The notes: generated by a model not told the origin, from the sequence alone. A stretch of DNA of 32,895 bases from Microbacteriaceae bacterium UBA4731 (GCA_002404115.1 DHJB01000045.1:21300-54194), one strand, 5' to 3'; shown: positions 23,975 to 31,309, counted from the stretch's first letter. Numbers and translations are program-made.

Positions 23975-24041
23975 CGCCGCGAAACTGCAGTTGTGGTCAC
24001 TAAAACGGCGTTATGACGCGCACAACTGCGGGTTCGCGGCG
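23975..24041 (-). terminator. 3'-end palindrome, family 1 copy B, downstream of lysR
   Basis: The 21-nt arms 23975-23995 and 24021-24041 are complementary at 19 of 21 positions around a 25-nt loop. The plus-strand left arm contains the same 19-mer as the element at 13952. Read on the minus strand, the loop begins CGCG and ends GTGAC as in copy A, so both copies have the same orientation relative to the gene that ends before them. It starts 13 bp after the lysR stop. There is no T-tract. Confidence 0.65.
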
Positions 24042-24053
24042 AAACGACCCGCG

Positions 24054-24947
24054 TCAGGGTCGCACGGCGCGGGCGAGGGCATCCCGCACCGCGAGCACGC
24101 CCGGCCGGGTGGCGCTCGAGCGCCGGGCGGCCGAGAACACGGTGCGCAGCGGGCTGCCGGGCAACTCGAGCAGGCGAACCGTCGGTTTCTCGCCTGCCCA
24201 GACCAGGTCGGGCAGGATGCCGACGGCATTCCCGGTCTCGATCAGGCGGATGTGCGCAATCAGGTCGGCGGTTTCGAACCGAACGTCGGGTTCGAAGCCC
24301 GCCGAGCGGCAGAGCTGCGTCGCCCACTGCCGGGACGCGGTCCCCTCCGGTTCCATCACCCAGGGGAGCGCGGCCGCGCCCTCGAGCGTCGTCGCCGTGA
24401 CCCGGCCGGCTCTCTTGCGTGGAACGCCGAGCCGCAGCGCATCCGAGGCCAGGTTGAGCCGGTCGAGATCCGGCCAGTGGGCGCGCGTGTGGCCGGGGTA
24501 CTGCTCGGCGATCACGAGGTCGAAGTCGCGGGCAGAGACCTCGAACAGCCCGAGCTCCGGCTCGCGTTCGGTGATCTCCACCCGCAGTTCGGGGAACTCA
24601 TTGGCCAGGAGCGTCAACGCCCTGGGGATCACGGCGTGCGCCGCCGACTGGAACACGGCAACGCGCACCGTGCCGGACACGGTCGTCAGCGACGCGGTCA
24701 TGTCGGCCTCTGCGGCCTCGAGCCGTTCGAGCAGGTGCGTCGTGTGCTCGACCAGGATCTCCGCCTGCGGCGTGAGCCGCACCCGTCGGCCGACCTTCTG
24801 CAGCAGCTCGACCCCGGCCTCTTTCTCCAGCAGGGCGAGCTGCTGGGACACGGCGGACGGGCTGTAGGCGAGCGCCTCGGCCACCCCGGCAAGGGTGCCG
24901 CGGATCTTCAGTTCACGCAGCAGCCGCAGCCGCCTCAGATCCAGCAT
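24054..24947 (-). CDS. LysR family transcriptional regulator, probable putA regulator
   Basis: The 297-aa protein has a winged helix-turn-helix at residues 1-60 (LDLRRLRLLRELKIRGTLAGVAEALAYSPSAVSQQLALLEKEAGVELL) and a periplasmic-binding-like effector domain from about residue 90 (VRVAVFQSAAHAVIPRALTLLANEFPELRVEI, FDLVIAEQYPG). It is divergently oriented from putA with a 241-bp gap that contains an AT-rich stretch and a large inverted repeat. Regulation of proline catabolism is therefore the obvious inference, not proven. ATG 24947 is preceded by GAGGGAG, and TAGAAT (24972-24977 on the minus strand) is a good -10 with a leader of about 17-20 nt. Confidence 0.9.
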   Translation of the reverse strand: MLDLRRLRLLRELKIRGTLAGVAEALAYSPSAVSQQLALLEKEAGVELLQKVGRRVRLTPQAEILVEHTTHLLERLEAAEADMTASLTTVSGTVRVAVFQSAAHAVIPRALTLLANEFPELRVEITEREPELGLFEVSARDFDLVIAEQYPGHTRAHWPDLDRLNLASDALRLGVPRKRAGRVTATTLEGAAALPWVMEPEGTASRQWATQLCRSAGFEPDVRFETADLIAHIRLIETGNAVGILPDLVWAGEKPTVRLLELPGSPLRTVFSAARRSSATRPGVLAVRDALARAVRP

Positions 24948-25051
24948 CTGCTCCCTCTCAATTCATCAGTAATTCTAATCAATATCCGTCAGAAAGATTC
25001 GCTTTTGCTAATCGAACTGCGAGCGCACACTTAAGTACAGATCTCTCTGCC
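24948..25051. promoter_or_regulatory. AT-rich divergent lysR/putA control region
   Basis: Roughly 24960-25040 is strikingly AT-rich compared with the surrounding DNA, as expected for LysR binding and promoter DNA. It contains the lysR -10 candidate (TAGAAT, minus strand, 24972-24977). I cannot single out one LysR T-N11-A box from sequence alone. Confidence 0.45.
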
Positions 25052-25138
25052 GTTCGAATTCGACGGAGATTTTGCGCAGAAAGCGCGGTATGGCCCCGTT
25101 TCGGCCCCGCCAGGCCAAAATCTCCGTCGAATTCGAAC
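25052..25138. promoter_or_regulatory. Perfect 23-bp inverted repeat upstream of putA
   Basis: 25052-25074 and 25116-25138 are exact reverse complements separated by 41 bp. Each arm contains the 10-bp palindrome TCGAATTCGA, so the locus has two identical dyad operator-like cores inside a larger dyad. The element ends 51 bp before the putA ATG and 38 bp before its -10 candidate. Paired operators for looping repression, a long RNA hairpin if transcription starts further upstream, or an inserted palindromic element are all possible. Confidence 0.65.
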
Positions 25139-25175
25139 TCGGCAAGAACACAGTGAGCCACAGCGAACGAAAGAC

Positions 25176-25188
25176 TAACCTCGTGACC
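25176..25188 (+). promoter_or_regulatory. Leaderless-type -10 for putA
   Basis: TAACCT (25176-25181) lies 7 nt before ATG 25189, and no Shine-Dalgarno precedes either that ATG or the in-frame GTG at 25183. The -35 is unclear. Confidence 0.4.
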
Positions 25189-28100
25189 ATGACCAACCCC
25201 ATCACCCCCAACCTGCAGCACGACCTCAGCGACGAGGTCGTGGCGCTCGTGAAGAAGTGGCTCGCCGAGAGCGCCACGATCCCCGCCGACCTGTCGGCCG
25301 AGCGCCTGGTCGGTGTGCTGAAGGACCCGAACGGCCTCGACTTCACGGTCGGCTTCGTGGACGGCGTCATGCGCCCGGAGGACCTCATGGTCGCCGGCTA
25401 CAACCTGCAGAAGGTTGCCAAAAAGGCCCCGGCGTTCCTGCCCTGGTACATGCGCAGCGCCATCGGGCTCGGCGGGATCGTCGGCCCGGTCGTGCCCTGG
25501 GTGGTCATCCCCGCGGCGCGCAAGGTGCTGCGCGAGATGGTCGGCCACCTCGTCGTCGACGCCACGCCGGAAAAGCTCGGCCCCGCCATTGCGCACCTGC
25601 GCGAGTCGGGCAACCGCCTCAACATCAACCTGCTCGGCGAGGCCGTGCTCGGTGAGAAGGAGGCGAACCGTCGCCTCGAGGGCACCAGGGCGCTCCTCGC
25701 CCGCGACGACGTCGACTACGTCTCGATCAAGGTGTCGTCCATCGCGAGCCAGCTGTCGATGTGGTCCTTCGACGAGGCCGTCACCCGCGTCCTCGAGCGC
25801 CTCACCCCGCTCTACGAGCTGGCCGCGTCATCCGCTACGCCCAAGTTCATCAACCTGGACATGGAGGAATACCGCGACCTCGACCTCACCATCGCGGTGT
25901 TCGAACGCATCCTCGACCAGCCGCACCTGCTGACCCTCGAGGCCGGCATCGTGCTGCAGGCCTACCTGCCCGACGCGCTCGGCGCGCTGCAGGGGCTCAC
26001 CGAGTGGGCCAAGGCCCGCCGCGCCGCCGGCGGAGCCCCCATCAAGGTGCGCGTCGTCAAGGGCGCCAACCTCGCCATGGAGCACGTCGACTCCGTCGTG
26101 CACGACTGGCCGCTCGCCACCTACTCCACCAAGCAGGACAGCGACACGAACTACAAGCGCGTGCTCAACTGGGCGTTCACGCCAGGCAACACGGATGCCG
26201 TCAAGATCGGCGTCGCCGGCCACAACCTGTTCGACGTCGCCTACGCCCACCTCCTCGCCAAGCAGCGCGGCGTCTCTGACCGCGTCGACTTCGAGATGCT
26301 GCTGGGCATGGCCACCAGCCAGGCCGAGGCCGTCAAGAAGGACGTCGGCCGCCTGCTCCTCTACACGCCCGTCGTGAACCCGGCCGAGTTCGACGTCGCC
26401 ATCAGCTACCTGATCCGCCGCCTCGAGGAGAACGCGAGCCAGGAGAACTTCATGTCGGCCGTGTTCGAGCTGACCACAACCCCGGAGCTGTTCGAGCGGG
26501 AGAAGCAGCGCTTCCTCGCCTCGCTCGCGGCGCTCGACACCGTCGTCCCGACGCCCAACCGCATCCAGGACCGCTCGGCCGTCAGCCAGCTCGAAGCCAC
26601 CCCCGCCGGAACGGATGCCGCGGCAGACTCGGCAACCGAGGAGGACGCCGGCCTGACCGCCGCCGTGCTCGGCCTCACCCGCGGCTCCGTCGGCGTGCAG
26701 ACCGGCTTCCACAACGAGCCGGACACCGACCCGTCGCTCCCGGCGAACCGCGCCTGGGGCCGCCGCATCCTGGCCAGGGTCGAGGGCTCGCAGCTCGGCA
26801 TCGACACCATCGCCGCCGCGCGGATCGCCGACGCCGGCAGGCTCGACCAGCTCATCGACACGGTCGTGAAGACCGGCACCGAGTGGGGCCAGAGGACCGG
26901 CTCCGAGCGCGCCGCCGTGCTGCACCGCGCGGGCCTGGCGCTGTCCGCGAACCGCGACCGCCTGATCGAGGTCATGGCGGCCGAGGCCGGGAAGACCATC
27001 GATCAGGCCGACGTCGAGGTGAGCGAGGCCGTCGACTTCGCCCACTACTACGCCGAGCGAGCCAAGGACCTGGACAAGGTGCAGGGCGCCATCTACATGC
27101 CCTCCAGGCTCACCGTGGTCACGCCGCCGTGGAACTTCCCGGTCGCGATCCCGGCAGGCTCCGTGCTGTCGGCGCTCGCCGCGGGCTCCGGCGTCATCAT
27201 CAAGCCCGCCAAGCTCGCCCAGCGCACCGGCGCGATCATGGTTGAGGCGCTGTGGGAGGCCGGCGTGCCGCGCGAACTGCTCGCCCTCGTCGACCTCGCC
27301 GACCGCGAGCTCGGCACGCAGCTGATCGCCCACCCGGCGGTCGACCGCGTCATCCTGACCGGCGCCTATGAGACCGCACAGCTGTTCCGCTCCTTCCGCA
27401 ATGACCTGCCCCTGCTGGCCGAGACGAGCGGCAAGAACGCGATCATCGTCACGCCGTCCGCCGACCTCGACCTGGCCGCCATCGACGTGATCAAGAGCGC
27501 GTTCGGGCACGCCGGCCAGAAGTGCTCGGCCGCGAGCCTCGTCATCCTGGTCGGCTCGGTCGCGAAGTCCGAGCGATTCCTCAGCCAGCTTGTCGATGCC
27601 GCGACCTCCCTGCGCGTTGGCGGCACCTCCGACCCGAATACCCAGATGGGCCCAATCATCGAGCCGGCATCCGGCAAGCTGCTGCACGCCCTCACGACGC
27701 TCGGTGCCGGTGAGGAATGGCTGGTCGAGCCGCACAAGCTCGACGACTCCGGCCAGCTCTGGTCGCCCGGCATCCGCACCGGGGTTGCCCCCGGCTCGTA
27801 CTTCCACCTCACCGAGTTCTTCGGCCCGGTGCTCGGCGTCATGCACGCGAAGACGCTGGAGGAAGCCATCCGCTTCCAGAACGCCGTCGACTACGGTCTC
27901 ACCTCCGGCCTGCACTCGCTCGACGCCGCTGAGCTCGCCGAATGGCTCGACACGATCGAAGCCGGCAACCTCTACGTCAACCGCGGGATCACCGGCGCCA
28001 TCGTGCAGCGCCAGCCGTTCGGCGGCTGGAAGCGCTCTGCCGTCGGCGCCGGAACGAAGGCGGGCGGACCGAACTACCTGTACGGCCTCGGCAGCTGGGT

Positions 28101-28758
28101 GACCGACCCCGGCAAGAACAGCTCGACGCTGCACCTGCGCGGCCTCGAGCAGCGGGTCACCGACATCATCGAGGCGTCACAGGCCGTGCTCGACTACGCC
28201 GACTTCGACGTTCTGCGCCGCTCGGCGCTGAGCGACGCGCTGGCCTGGCGCGAGGAGTTCAACGCGGTGAAGGATGTCTCCGGCCTCGGCCTCGAGCGGA
28301 ACGTGTTCCGCTACCTGCCGCTGCCCGTCACCATCCGCCTGGCCGAGGACGGCACGCTGTCAAACCTCCTCCGGGTGATCGCCGCAGCGACGCTGTCGAA
28401 GTCCCGCTTCGTGGTGTCCAGCTCCGTGCCGATCCCGCCGGACGTGCGCAACATCCTCAACGAGCGTGAGGTGCCGGTCACGGTCGAGAGCGACGAGGAA
28501 TGGCTGCAGCGCGCCAGCAGGGGCGGGATCCGAACCAGCCGGGTGCGCCTCATCGGCGGCGACCCGCTCACCGGCGCGACCGAGGCCGCATCCGCCCTGG
28601 CGCGGGCGCTCGGGGGAAGCCCCGACATCGCCGTCTACTCGCACCCGGTCACCCAGGCCGGACGCGTCGAGGTGCTGCCGTTCCTGCGCGAACAGGCGAT
28701 CTCGATCACCGCGCACCGCTTCGGCAACCCGAGCACGCTCTCGGACGGCGTCATCTAA
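25189..28758 (+). CDS. putA: Bifunctional proline dehydrogenase / L-glutamate gamma-semialdehyde dehydrogenase
   Basis: PutA oxidises proline to P5C with FAD, then glutamate semialdehyde to glutamate with NAD+. The 1189-aa protein has a helical N-terminal region, a PRODH barrel at about residues 130-480 (GNRLNINLLGEAVLGEKEA, YVSIKVSSIASQL, FINLDMEEYRDLDLT, VRVVKGANLAMEH) and an ALDH domain at about 560-1000. Key ALDH residues are Glu745 in LAETSGKNA and Cys779 in HAGQKCSAASL, together with the TPPWNFPVAIPAG cofactor segment. A C-terminal domain of about 180 aa follows. No N-terminal ribbon-helix-helix DNA-binding domain is present, so it does not autoregulate; the adjacent LysR probably does. 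The open frame continues upstream to 25072, but that stretch lies in the inverted repeat and is unlikely to be translated. Confidence 0.97.
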   Translation: MTNPITPNLQHDLSDEVVALVKKWLAESATIPADLSAERLVGVLKDPNGLDFTVGFVDGVMRPEDLMVAGYNLQKVAKKAPAFLPWYMRSAIGLGGIVGPVVPWVVIPAARKVLREMVGHLVVDATPEKLGPAIAHLRESGNRLNINLLGEAVLGEKEANRRLEGTRALLARDDVDYVSIKVSSIASQLSMWSFDEAVTRVLERLTPLYELAASSATPKFINLDMEEYRDLDLTIAVFERILDQPHLLTLEAGIVLQAYLPDALGALQGLTEWAKARRAAGGAPIKVRVVKGANLAMEHVDSVVHDWPLATYSTKQDSDTNYKRVLNWAFTPGNTDAVKIGVAGHNLFDVAYAHLLAKQRGVSDRVDFEMLLGMATSQAEAVKKDVGRLLLYTPVVNPAEFDVAISYLIRRLEENASQENFMSAVFELTTTPELFEREKQRFLASLAALDTVVPTPNRIQDRSAVSQLEATPAGTDAAADSATEEDAGLTAAVLGLTRGSVGVQTGFHNEPDTDPSLPANRAWGRRILARVEGSQLGIDTIAAARIADAGRLDQLIDTVVKTGTEWGQRTGSERAAVLHRAGLALSANRDRLIEVMAAEAGKTIDQADVEVSEAVDFAHYYAERAKDLDKVQGAIYMPSRLTVVTPPWNFPVAIPAGSVLSALAAGSGVIIKPAKLAQRTGAIMVEALWEAGVPRELLALVDLADRELGTQLIAHPAVDRVILTGAYETAQLFRSFRNDLPLLAETSGKNAIIVTPSADLDLAAIDVIKSAFGHAGQKCSAASLVILVGSVAKSERFLSQLVDAATSLRVGGTSDPNTQMGPIIEPASGKLLHALTTLGAGEEWLVEPHKLDDSGQLWSPGIRTGVAPGSYFHLTEFFGPVLGVMHAKTLEEAIRFQNAVDYGLTSGLHSLDAAELAEWLDTIEAGNLYVNRGITGAIVQRQPFGGWKRSAVGAGTKAGGPNYLYGLGSWVTDPGKNSSTLHLRGLEQRVTDIIEASQAVLDYADFDVLRRSALSDALAWREEFNAVKDVSGLGLERNVFRYLPLPVTIRLAEDGTLSNLLRVIAAATLSKSRFVVSSSVPIPPDVRNILNEREVPVTVESDEEWLQRASRGGIRTSRVRLIGGDPLTGATEAASALARALGGSPDIAVYSHPVTQAGRVEVLPFLREQAISITAHRFGNPSTLSDGVI

Positions 28759-28773
28759 GCCCCCTCCTCCCCG

Positions 28774-28829
28774 CGAGTGAGCAGAAACGGCTCCACCCAT
28801 CCCGGGTTGGAGCCGTTTCTGCTCACTCG
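28774..28829 (+). terminator. Perfect 22-bp hairpin downstream of putA
   Basis: 28774-28795 and 28808-28829 are exact reverse complements with a 12-nt loop (CCCATCCCGGGT, itself partly palindromic). The stem begins CGAGTGAGCAGAAACGG. It lies 15 bp after the putA stop and 46 bp before the gntR 3' end, so it could terminate from both sides. No T-tract is present. Confidence 0.7.
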
Positions 28830-28875
28830 GGGATTGCCGGGTTGCGGGTAGCGAATAACGGCTGCCGGCTGCGCG

Positions 28876-29241
28876 TCAGCGGCTGAGGGCGGATGCCGCG
28901 AGGGCGAGCGCCTCCGACGGGTCGACGCCGAGCTGCGCGATCCGGTCGGCGAAGGCGATCGCCGCGAGTTGCGCCTGCCGGTGGGTCGGATCCCCGGTGG
29001 CCGCAATGAAGGATCCGTTGCGCCCGCGCGTCTCGATCACCTCGTCCCGCTCGAGTTCGCGGTAGGCCCGCGCGATCGTGTTGGCCGCGAGCCCGAGCTC
29101 GGTGGCCAGGGCGCGAACCGGCGGGAGGCGGGTGCCCGCGGCGAGGGCGCCCGAGCGAACGGCCTCGATGATCTGCCTCCGCAGCTGCTCGAACGGCGGT
29201 GTCGCCGACGTCGAATCGATCGTGAGGAATGACAGTGGCAC
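28876..29241 (-). CDS. GntR family transcriptional regulator (short, YtrA-like)
   Basis: The 121-aa protein has a GntR winged-helix domain: PPFEQLRRQIIEAVRSGALAAGTRLPPVRALATELGLAANTIARAYRELERDEVIETRGRNGSFIA. A helical tail of about 40 residues (QAQLAAIAFADRIAQLGVDPSEALALAASAL) replaces a ligand-binding domain, as in the YtrA subfamily that often controls ABC transporters. GTG 29241 has GGGAG about 8 nt upstream; further upstream in-frame codons are not supported. It is divergent from the fetB-like gene (91 bp apart), which is its most likely target. Confidence 0.9.
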   Translation of the reverse strand: MPLSFLTIDSTSATPPFEQLRRQIIEAVRSGALAAGTRLPPVRALATELGLAANTIARAYRELERDEVIETRGRNGSFIAATGDPTHRQAQLAAIAFADRIAQLGVDPSEALALAASALSR

Positions 29242-29320
29242 GGCTTGCTCTCCCTGGGCTGGCGTGCTCGCAAGTGTGCCAACTCGGCGTGCGCCACGCA
29301 ACTGCCGGGCCGGCGCTGGG

Positions 29321-29332
29321 TAGTCTCGGAGG
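29321..29332 (+). promoter_or_regulatory. Leaderless-type -10 for the fetB-like gene
   Basis: TAGTCT (29321-29326) lies exactly 6 nt before ATG 29333. The six bases between are CGGAGG, a perfect ribosome-site core but directly abutting the ATG and hence too close to act normally. Confidence 0.45.
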
Positions 29333-30106
29333 ATGACCTGGCCGGCAGACCTCCCCGCGCAACTGGCCGGACTGCTGCCGAGCCTGATCGGGATCGCGCT
29401 CCTCGTCGCCGTGGCGTCGACCGTGCTGCGGGGCTACCGGTCGCCGCGGCCGTTCGCGCCCGCCGCCGCGGTGCTGCGCGGCACGCTGCAACTCGCCGCG
29501 ATCAGCCTGATCCTCAGCGGCATCATCGCCGACCCGCTCTGGGTCGGTGTCGGCCTCGTCGTGATGTTCGCCGCGGCCGTCGGAACGGTCACCGGGCGCA
29601 TCGGAGCCAGCCGCCGGCACCTGGCCTGGGTCGCCGGGGCCATGGGCCTGGGCATCGCGGTGACCCTCGTCATCGTGTTCGCCTCCGGGGCGATCGACTT
29701 CTCGCCGCGGTACGTGCTGTCCTTTGGCGGCATCATCATCGGCAACGCCATGTCCATCGCCACCCTCTCCGGTAAACGCTTCAGTGAGGCCGTCGGCGAA
29801 CACTGGGACGAAGTGGAGGGCTGGCTCGCTCTCGGCGCGACCCCGCGGCAGTCCACGCGCGAGCTGGCCAGGCGCGCCATCCACTTCGCAATGATCCCGT
29901 CGACCGACCAGACCAGGACCACCGGGCTGGTCACTCTGCCTGGGGCGTTCGTCGGCGCCATCTTCGGCGGGGCGTCACCGCTGGAGGCCGGGCGGTTCCA
30001 GATCGTCGTGCTGGCCGGCATCCTCTGCGCCGGGTCGATCGCGGCGGTCGCCCTCGTGCACCTGCTCGCCCCCGTGCAGCAGAAACCCCTTCCAGCCCGC
30101 GGCTGA
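29333..30106 (+). CDS. fetB: FetB/UPF0014 family ABC transporter permease
   Basis: The 257-aa polytopic membrane protein has about seven hydrophobic segments. UPF0014 signatures are visible: the basic stretch RGTLQLAAISLIL, the conserved FGGIIIGNAMSIATLSGKRF, and the cytoplasmic segment EHWDEVEGWLALGATPRQSTRELARRAIHFAMIPSTDQTRTTGLVTLPGAFVGAIFGGASPLEAGRFQIVV. In E. coli FetAB exports iron. The ATPase partner FetA is not encoded next to it here, so it must use an ATPase encoded elsewhere or act differently. It lies downstream of and divergent from a GntR regulator. The iron role is inferred from family membership only. Confidence 0.88.
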   Translation: MTWPADLPAQLAGLLPSLIGIALLVAVASTVLRGYRSPRPFAPAAAVLRGTLQLAAISLILSGIIADPLWVGVGLVVMFAAAVGTVTGRIGASRRHLAWVAGAMGLGIAVTLVIVFASGAIDFSPRYVLSFGGIIIGNAMSIATLSGKRFSEAVGEHWDEVEGWLALGATPRQSTRELARRAIHFAMIPSTDQTRTTGLVTLPGAFVGAIFGGASPLEAGRFQIVVLAGILCAGSIAAVALVHLLAPVQQKPLPARG

Positions 30107-30129
30107 CTGGGCGTGCGCGCCGAGCGGGA

Positions 30130-30567
30130 CTACTCGGCGTTGCGATGGATCAGCCGGGAGAGCACGATCGCGCTGCGGGTGTGGTCCACGTTCGGCGCCA
30201 GGCGCACCTTCTCCAGCGCGGCCTCCAGGCCTGGAATGTCCCGGGCCCGAATGTGCACCATCGCGTCGGCGCTGCCGGTGACCGTGCCGGCATCCACGAC
30301 CTCAGGGACCCCGGACAGGATGCGCAGCAACTCCTCCGGCGCGACGGTTCCGCGACAGAACAACTCGACGTACGCCTCCGTGCTCATGCCGTCGATGGTC
30401 GGGTCCACCTGGATCGTAAAGCCCCGGATCACGCCGTCTGCGACCAGTCGGTCGACTCGGCGTTTGACGGCCGATGCCGACAACCCCACGACCGAGCCGA
30501 TGTCGCCATACCCGGTGCGGGCGTTCTGGCGAAGAAGGTCGAGGATGCTGCGGTCGAGGTTGTCCAT
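30130..30567 (-). CDS. Lrp/AsnC family transcriptional regulator
   Basis: The 145-aa protein has an N-terminal helix-turn-helix (LDRSILDLLRQNARTGYGDIGSVVGLSASAVKRRVDRLVADGVIRGFTIQVDPTIDG) and a RAM effector domain (TEAYVELFCRGTVAPEELLRILSGVPEVVDAGTVTGSADAMVHIRARDIPGLEAALEKVR). The intact amino-acid-sensing domain suggests control by an arginine-family amino acid. It diverges from the ddaH-rocD locus, with likely operators between. ATG 30567 is preceded by TAGACT (30574-30579, minus strand) exactly 6 nt upstream and TCGACG as a -35 candidate 16 nt further, so the mRNA is likely leaderless. It converges with the fetB-like gene across 23 bp. Confidence 0.93.
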   Translation of the reverse strand: MDNLDRSILDLLRQNARTGYGDIGSVVGLSASAVKRRVDRLVADGVIRGFTIQVDPTIDGMSTEAYVELFCRGTVAPEELLRILSGVPEVVDAGTVTGSADAMVHIRARDIPGLEAALEKVRLAPNVDHTRSAIVLSRLIHRNAE

Positions 30568-30579
30568 TCTGCGAGTCTA

Positions 30580-30690
30580 GGCGAAATTGTTGCGCCGTCG
30601 ACCATGATTACGCAGCAATTACGCGCTCGAAAGCGGAAATCACTGGATACCTGCGTGGAAAACTGAGCCCTACAACGTGAGGGGGAACCG
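30580..30690. promoter_or_regulatory. Putative Lrp operator region upstream of the degenerate ddaH copy
   Basis: AATTGTTGCG (30585-30594) and CGCAGCAATT (30611-30620) are inverted repeats matching at 9 of 10 positions, and ATTACGC recurs at 30607-30613 and 30618-30624, one helical turn apart. Spaced AT-rich half-sites next to an lrp gene are typical of Lrp-type operators. The lrp -35 candidate lies inside, so autoregulation is plausible. A GAGGGGG ribosome site (30680-30686) precedes the GTG at 30691 of the broken gene. Confidence 0.5.
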
Positions 30691-31087
30691 GTGGCGCATT
30701 CGCTGCTGGACACGACCATTTCTGTGCCCGCGCGCGCACCGGCACGAAGCGCAGTTTTCTCATGTGCCGCCCGGAGTATTTCACGGTCAACTATGCGATC
30801 AACCCCTTCATGCACCCCGACCAGCCGACCGACGCGGCGCCGACGAGGCCGGGCAGGCGCTGCTCGCCGAACGGTTCCCCGACTCGATCCTGGTGTCGGA
30901 GGCCGAGGCCGCGATCCTCGCGTTGAACTCGGTGTCCGACGGTCGAAACGTGGTCGTGACGAAGGATGCCCCCGAGTACATCGCCGCGCTCGCCAGGGCC
31001 GGCTACGTGCCGGTCCCGGTCGACCTCTCGGAGCTGCTCAAGGGCGGCGGCGGCGTCAAGTGCGTCACGCAGGAACTGCGCCGCTGA
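30691..31087 (+). pseudogene. Degenerate dimethylargininase (ddaH) copy
   Basis: Three frames carry pieces homologous to the intact ddaH that follows. Frame from GTG 30691: ..TTISVPARAP. Frame from about 30744: TKRSFLMCRPEYFTVNYAINPFMHPDQPTDA, parallel to [21 protein letters not shown] of the intact gene. Third frame to 31087: DEAGQALLAERFPDSILVSEAEAAILALNSVSDGRNVVV, ending LLKGGGGVKCVTQELRR. Compared with the intact copy, about codons 50-200 are missing, including the equivalent of catalytic His180, and there are at least two frame changes. The nucleophile Cys region is retained but cannot work. CCGACG occurs on both sides of the junction (30829-30834, 30840-30845). The piece retains a ribosome site and operator-like upstream DNA. 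Confidence 0.88.
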
Positions 31088-31309
31088 CGTCCACCGCGGT
31101 ATCCGGATAAATCCTGCGCGCTGACGGGAATTCACGCGGATTACATGCGCGATTAAGCGTGAAACGTCGATTCATGCTGTGTGACACTGGAAGTGGCGTC
31201 CCGCGCACGGTCGAACAGGCCGCGCCGGGCTCTTCCGAGCGACCTCGTCCGCCATCCACCCCACGCTCCGACAGGCCGAACCGGCCGGAGCGCAGATGAA
31301 GGAGTTCTC
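31088..31309 (+). promoter_or_regulatory. ddaH upstream region with inverted repeat
   Basis: Between the broken and intact ddaH copies lie 222 bp without a credible gene. TTCACGC (31131-31137) and GCGTGAA (31157-31163) form an inverted repeat enclosing two ATTA motifs (31140 and 31152), about a helical turn apart, reminiscent of the ATTACGC half-sites near lrp. A second Lrp-type operator is inferred. The ribosome site AAGGAG (31299-31304) is 5 nt before ATG 31310, so this mRNA has a normal leader. Confidence 0.45.

Noticed and set aside
25072..25188. N-terminal extension of putA (MRRKRGMAPF...)
   Set aside because: This segment lies inside the perfect inverted repeat and upstream of the -10 candidate; family N-termini begin near MTNPITPNLQ.
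25828..28134. Long open frame of 768 codons on the minus strand
   Set aside because: It is antisense to putA, whose motifs are unmistakable; the antisense frame has low-complexity Gly/Arg/Val/Glu composition and results from high third-position GC.
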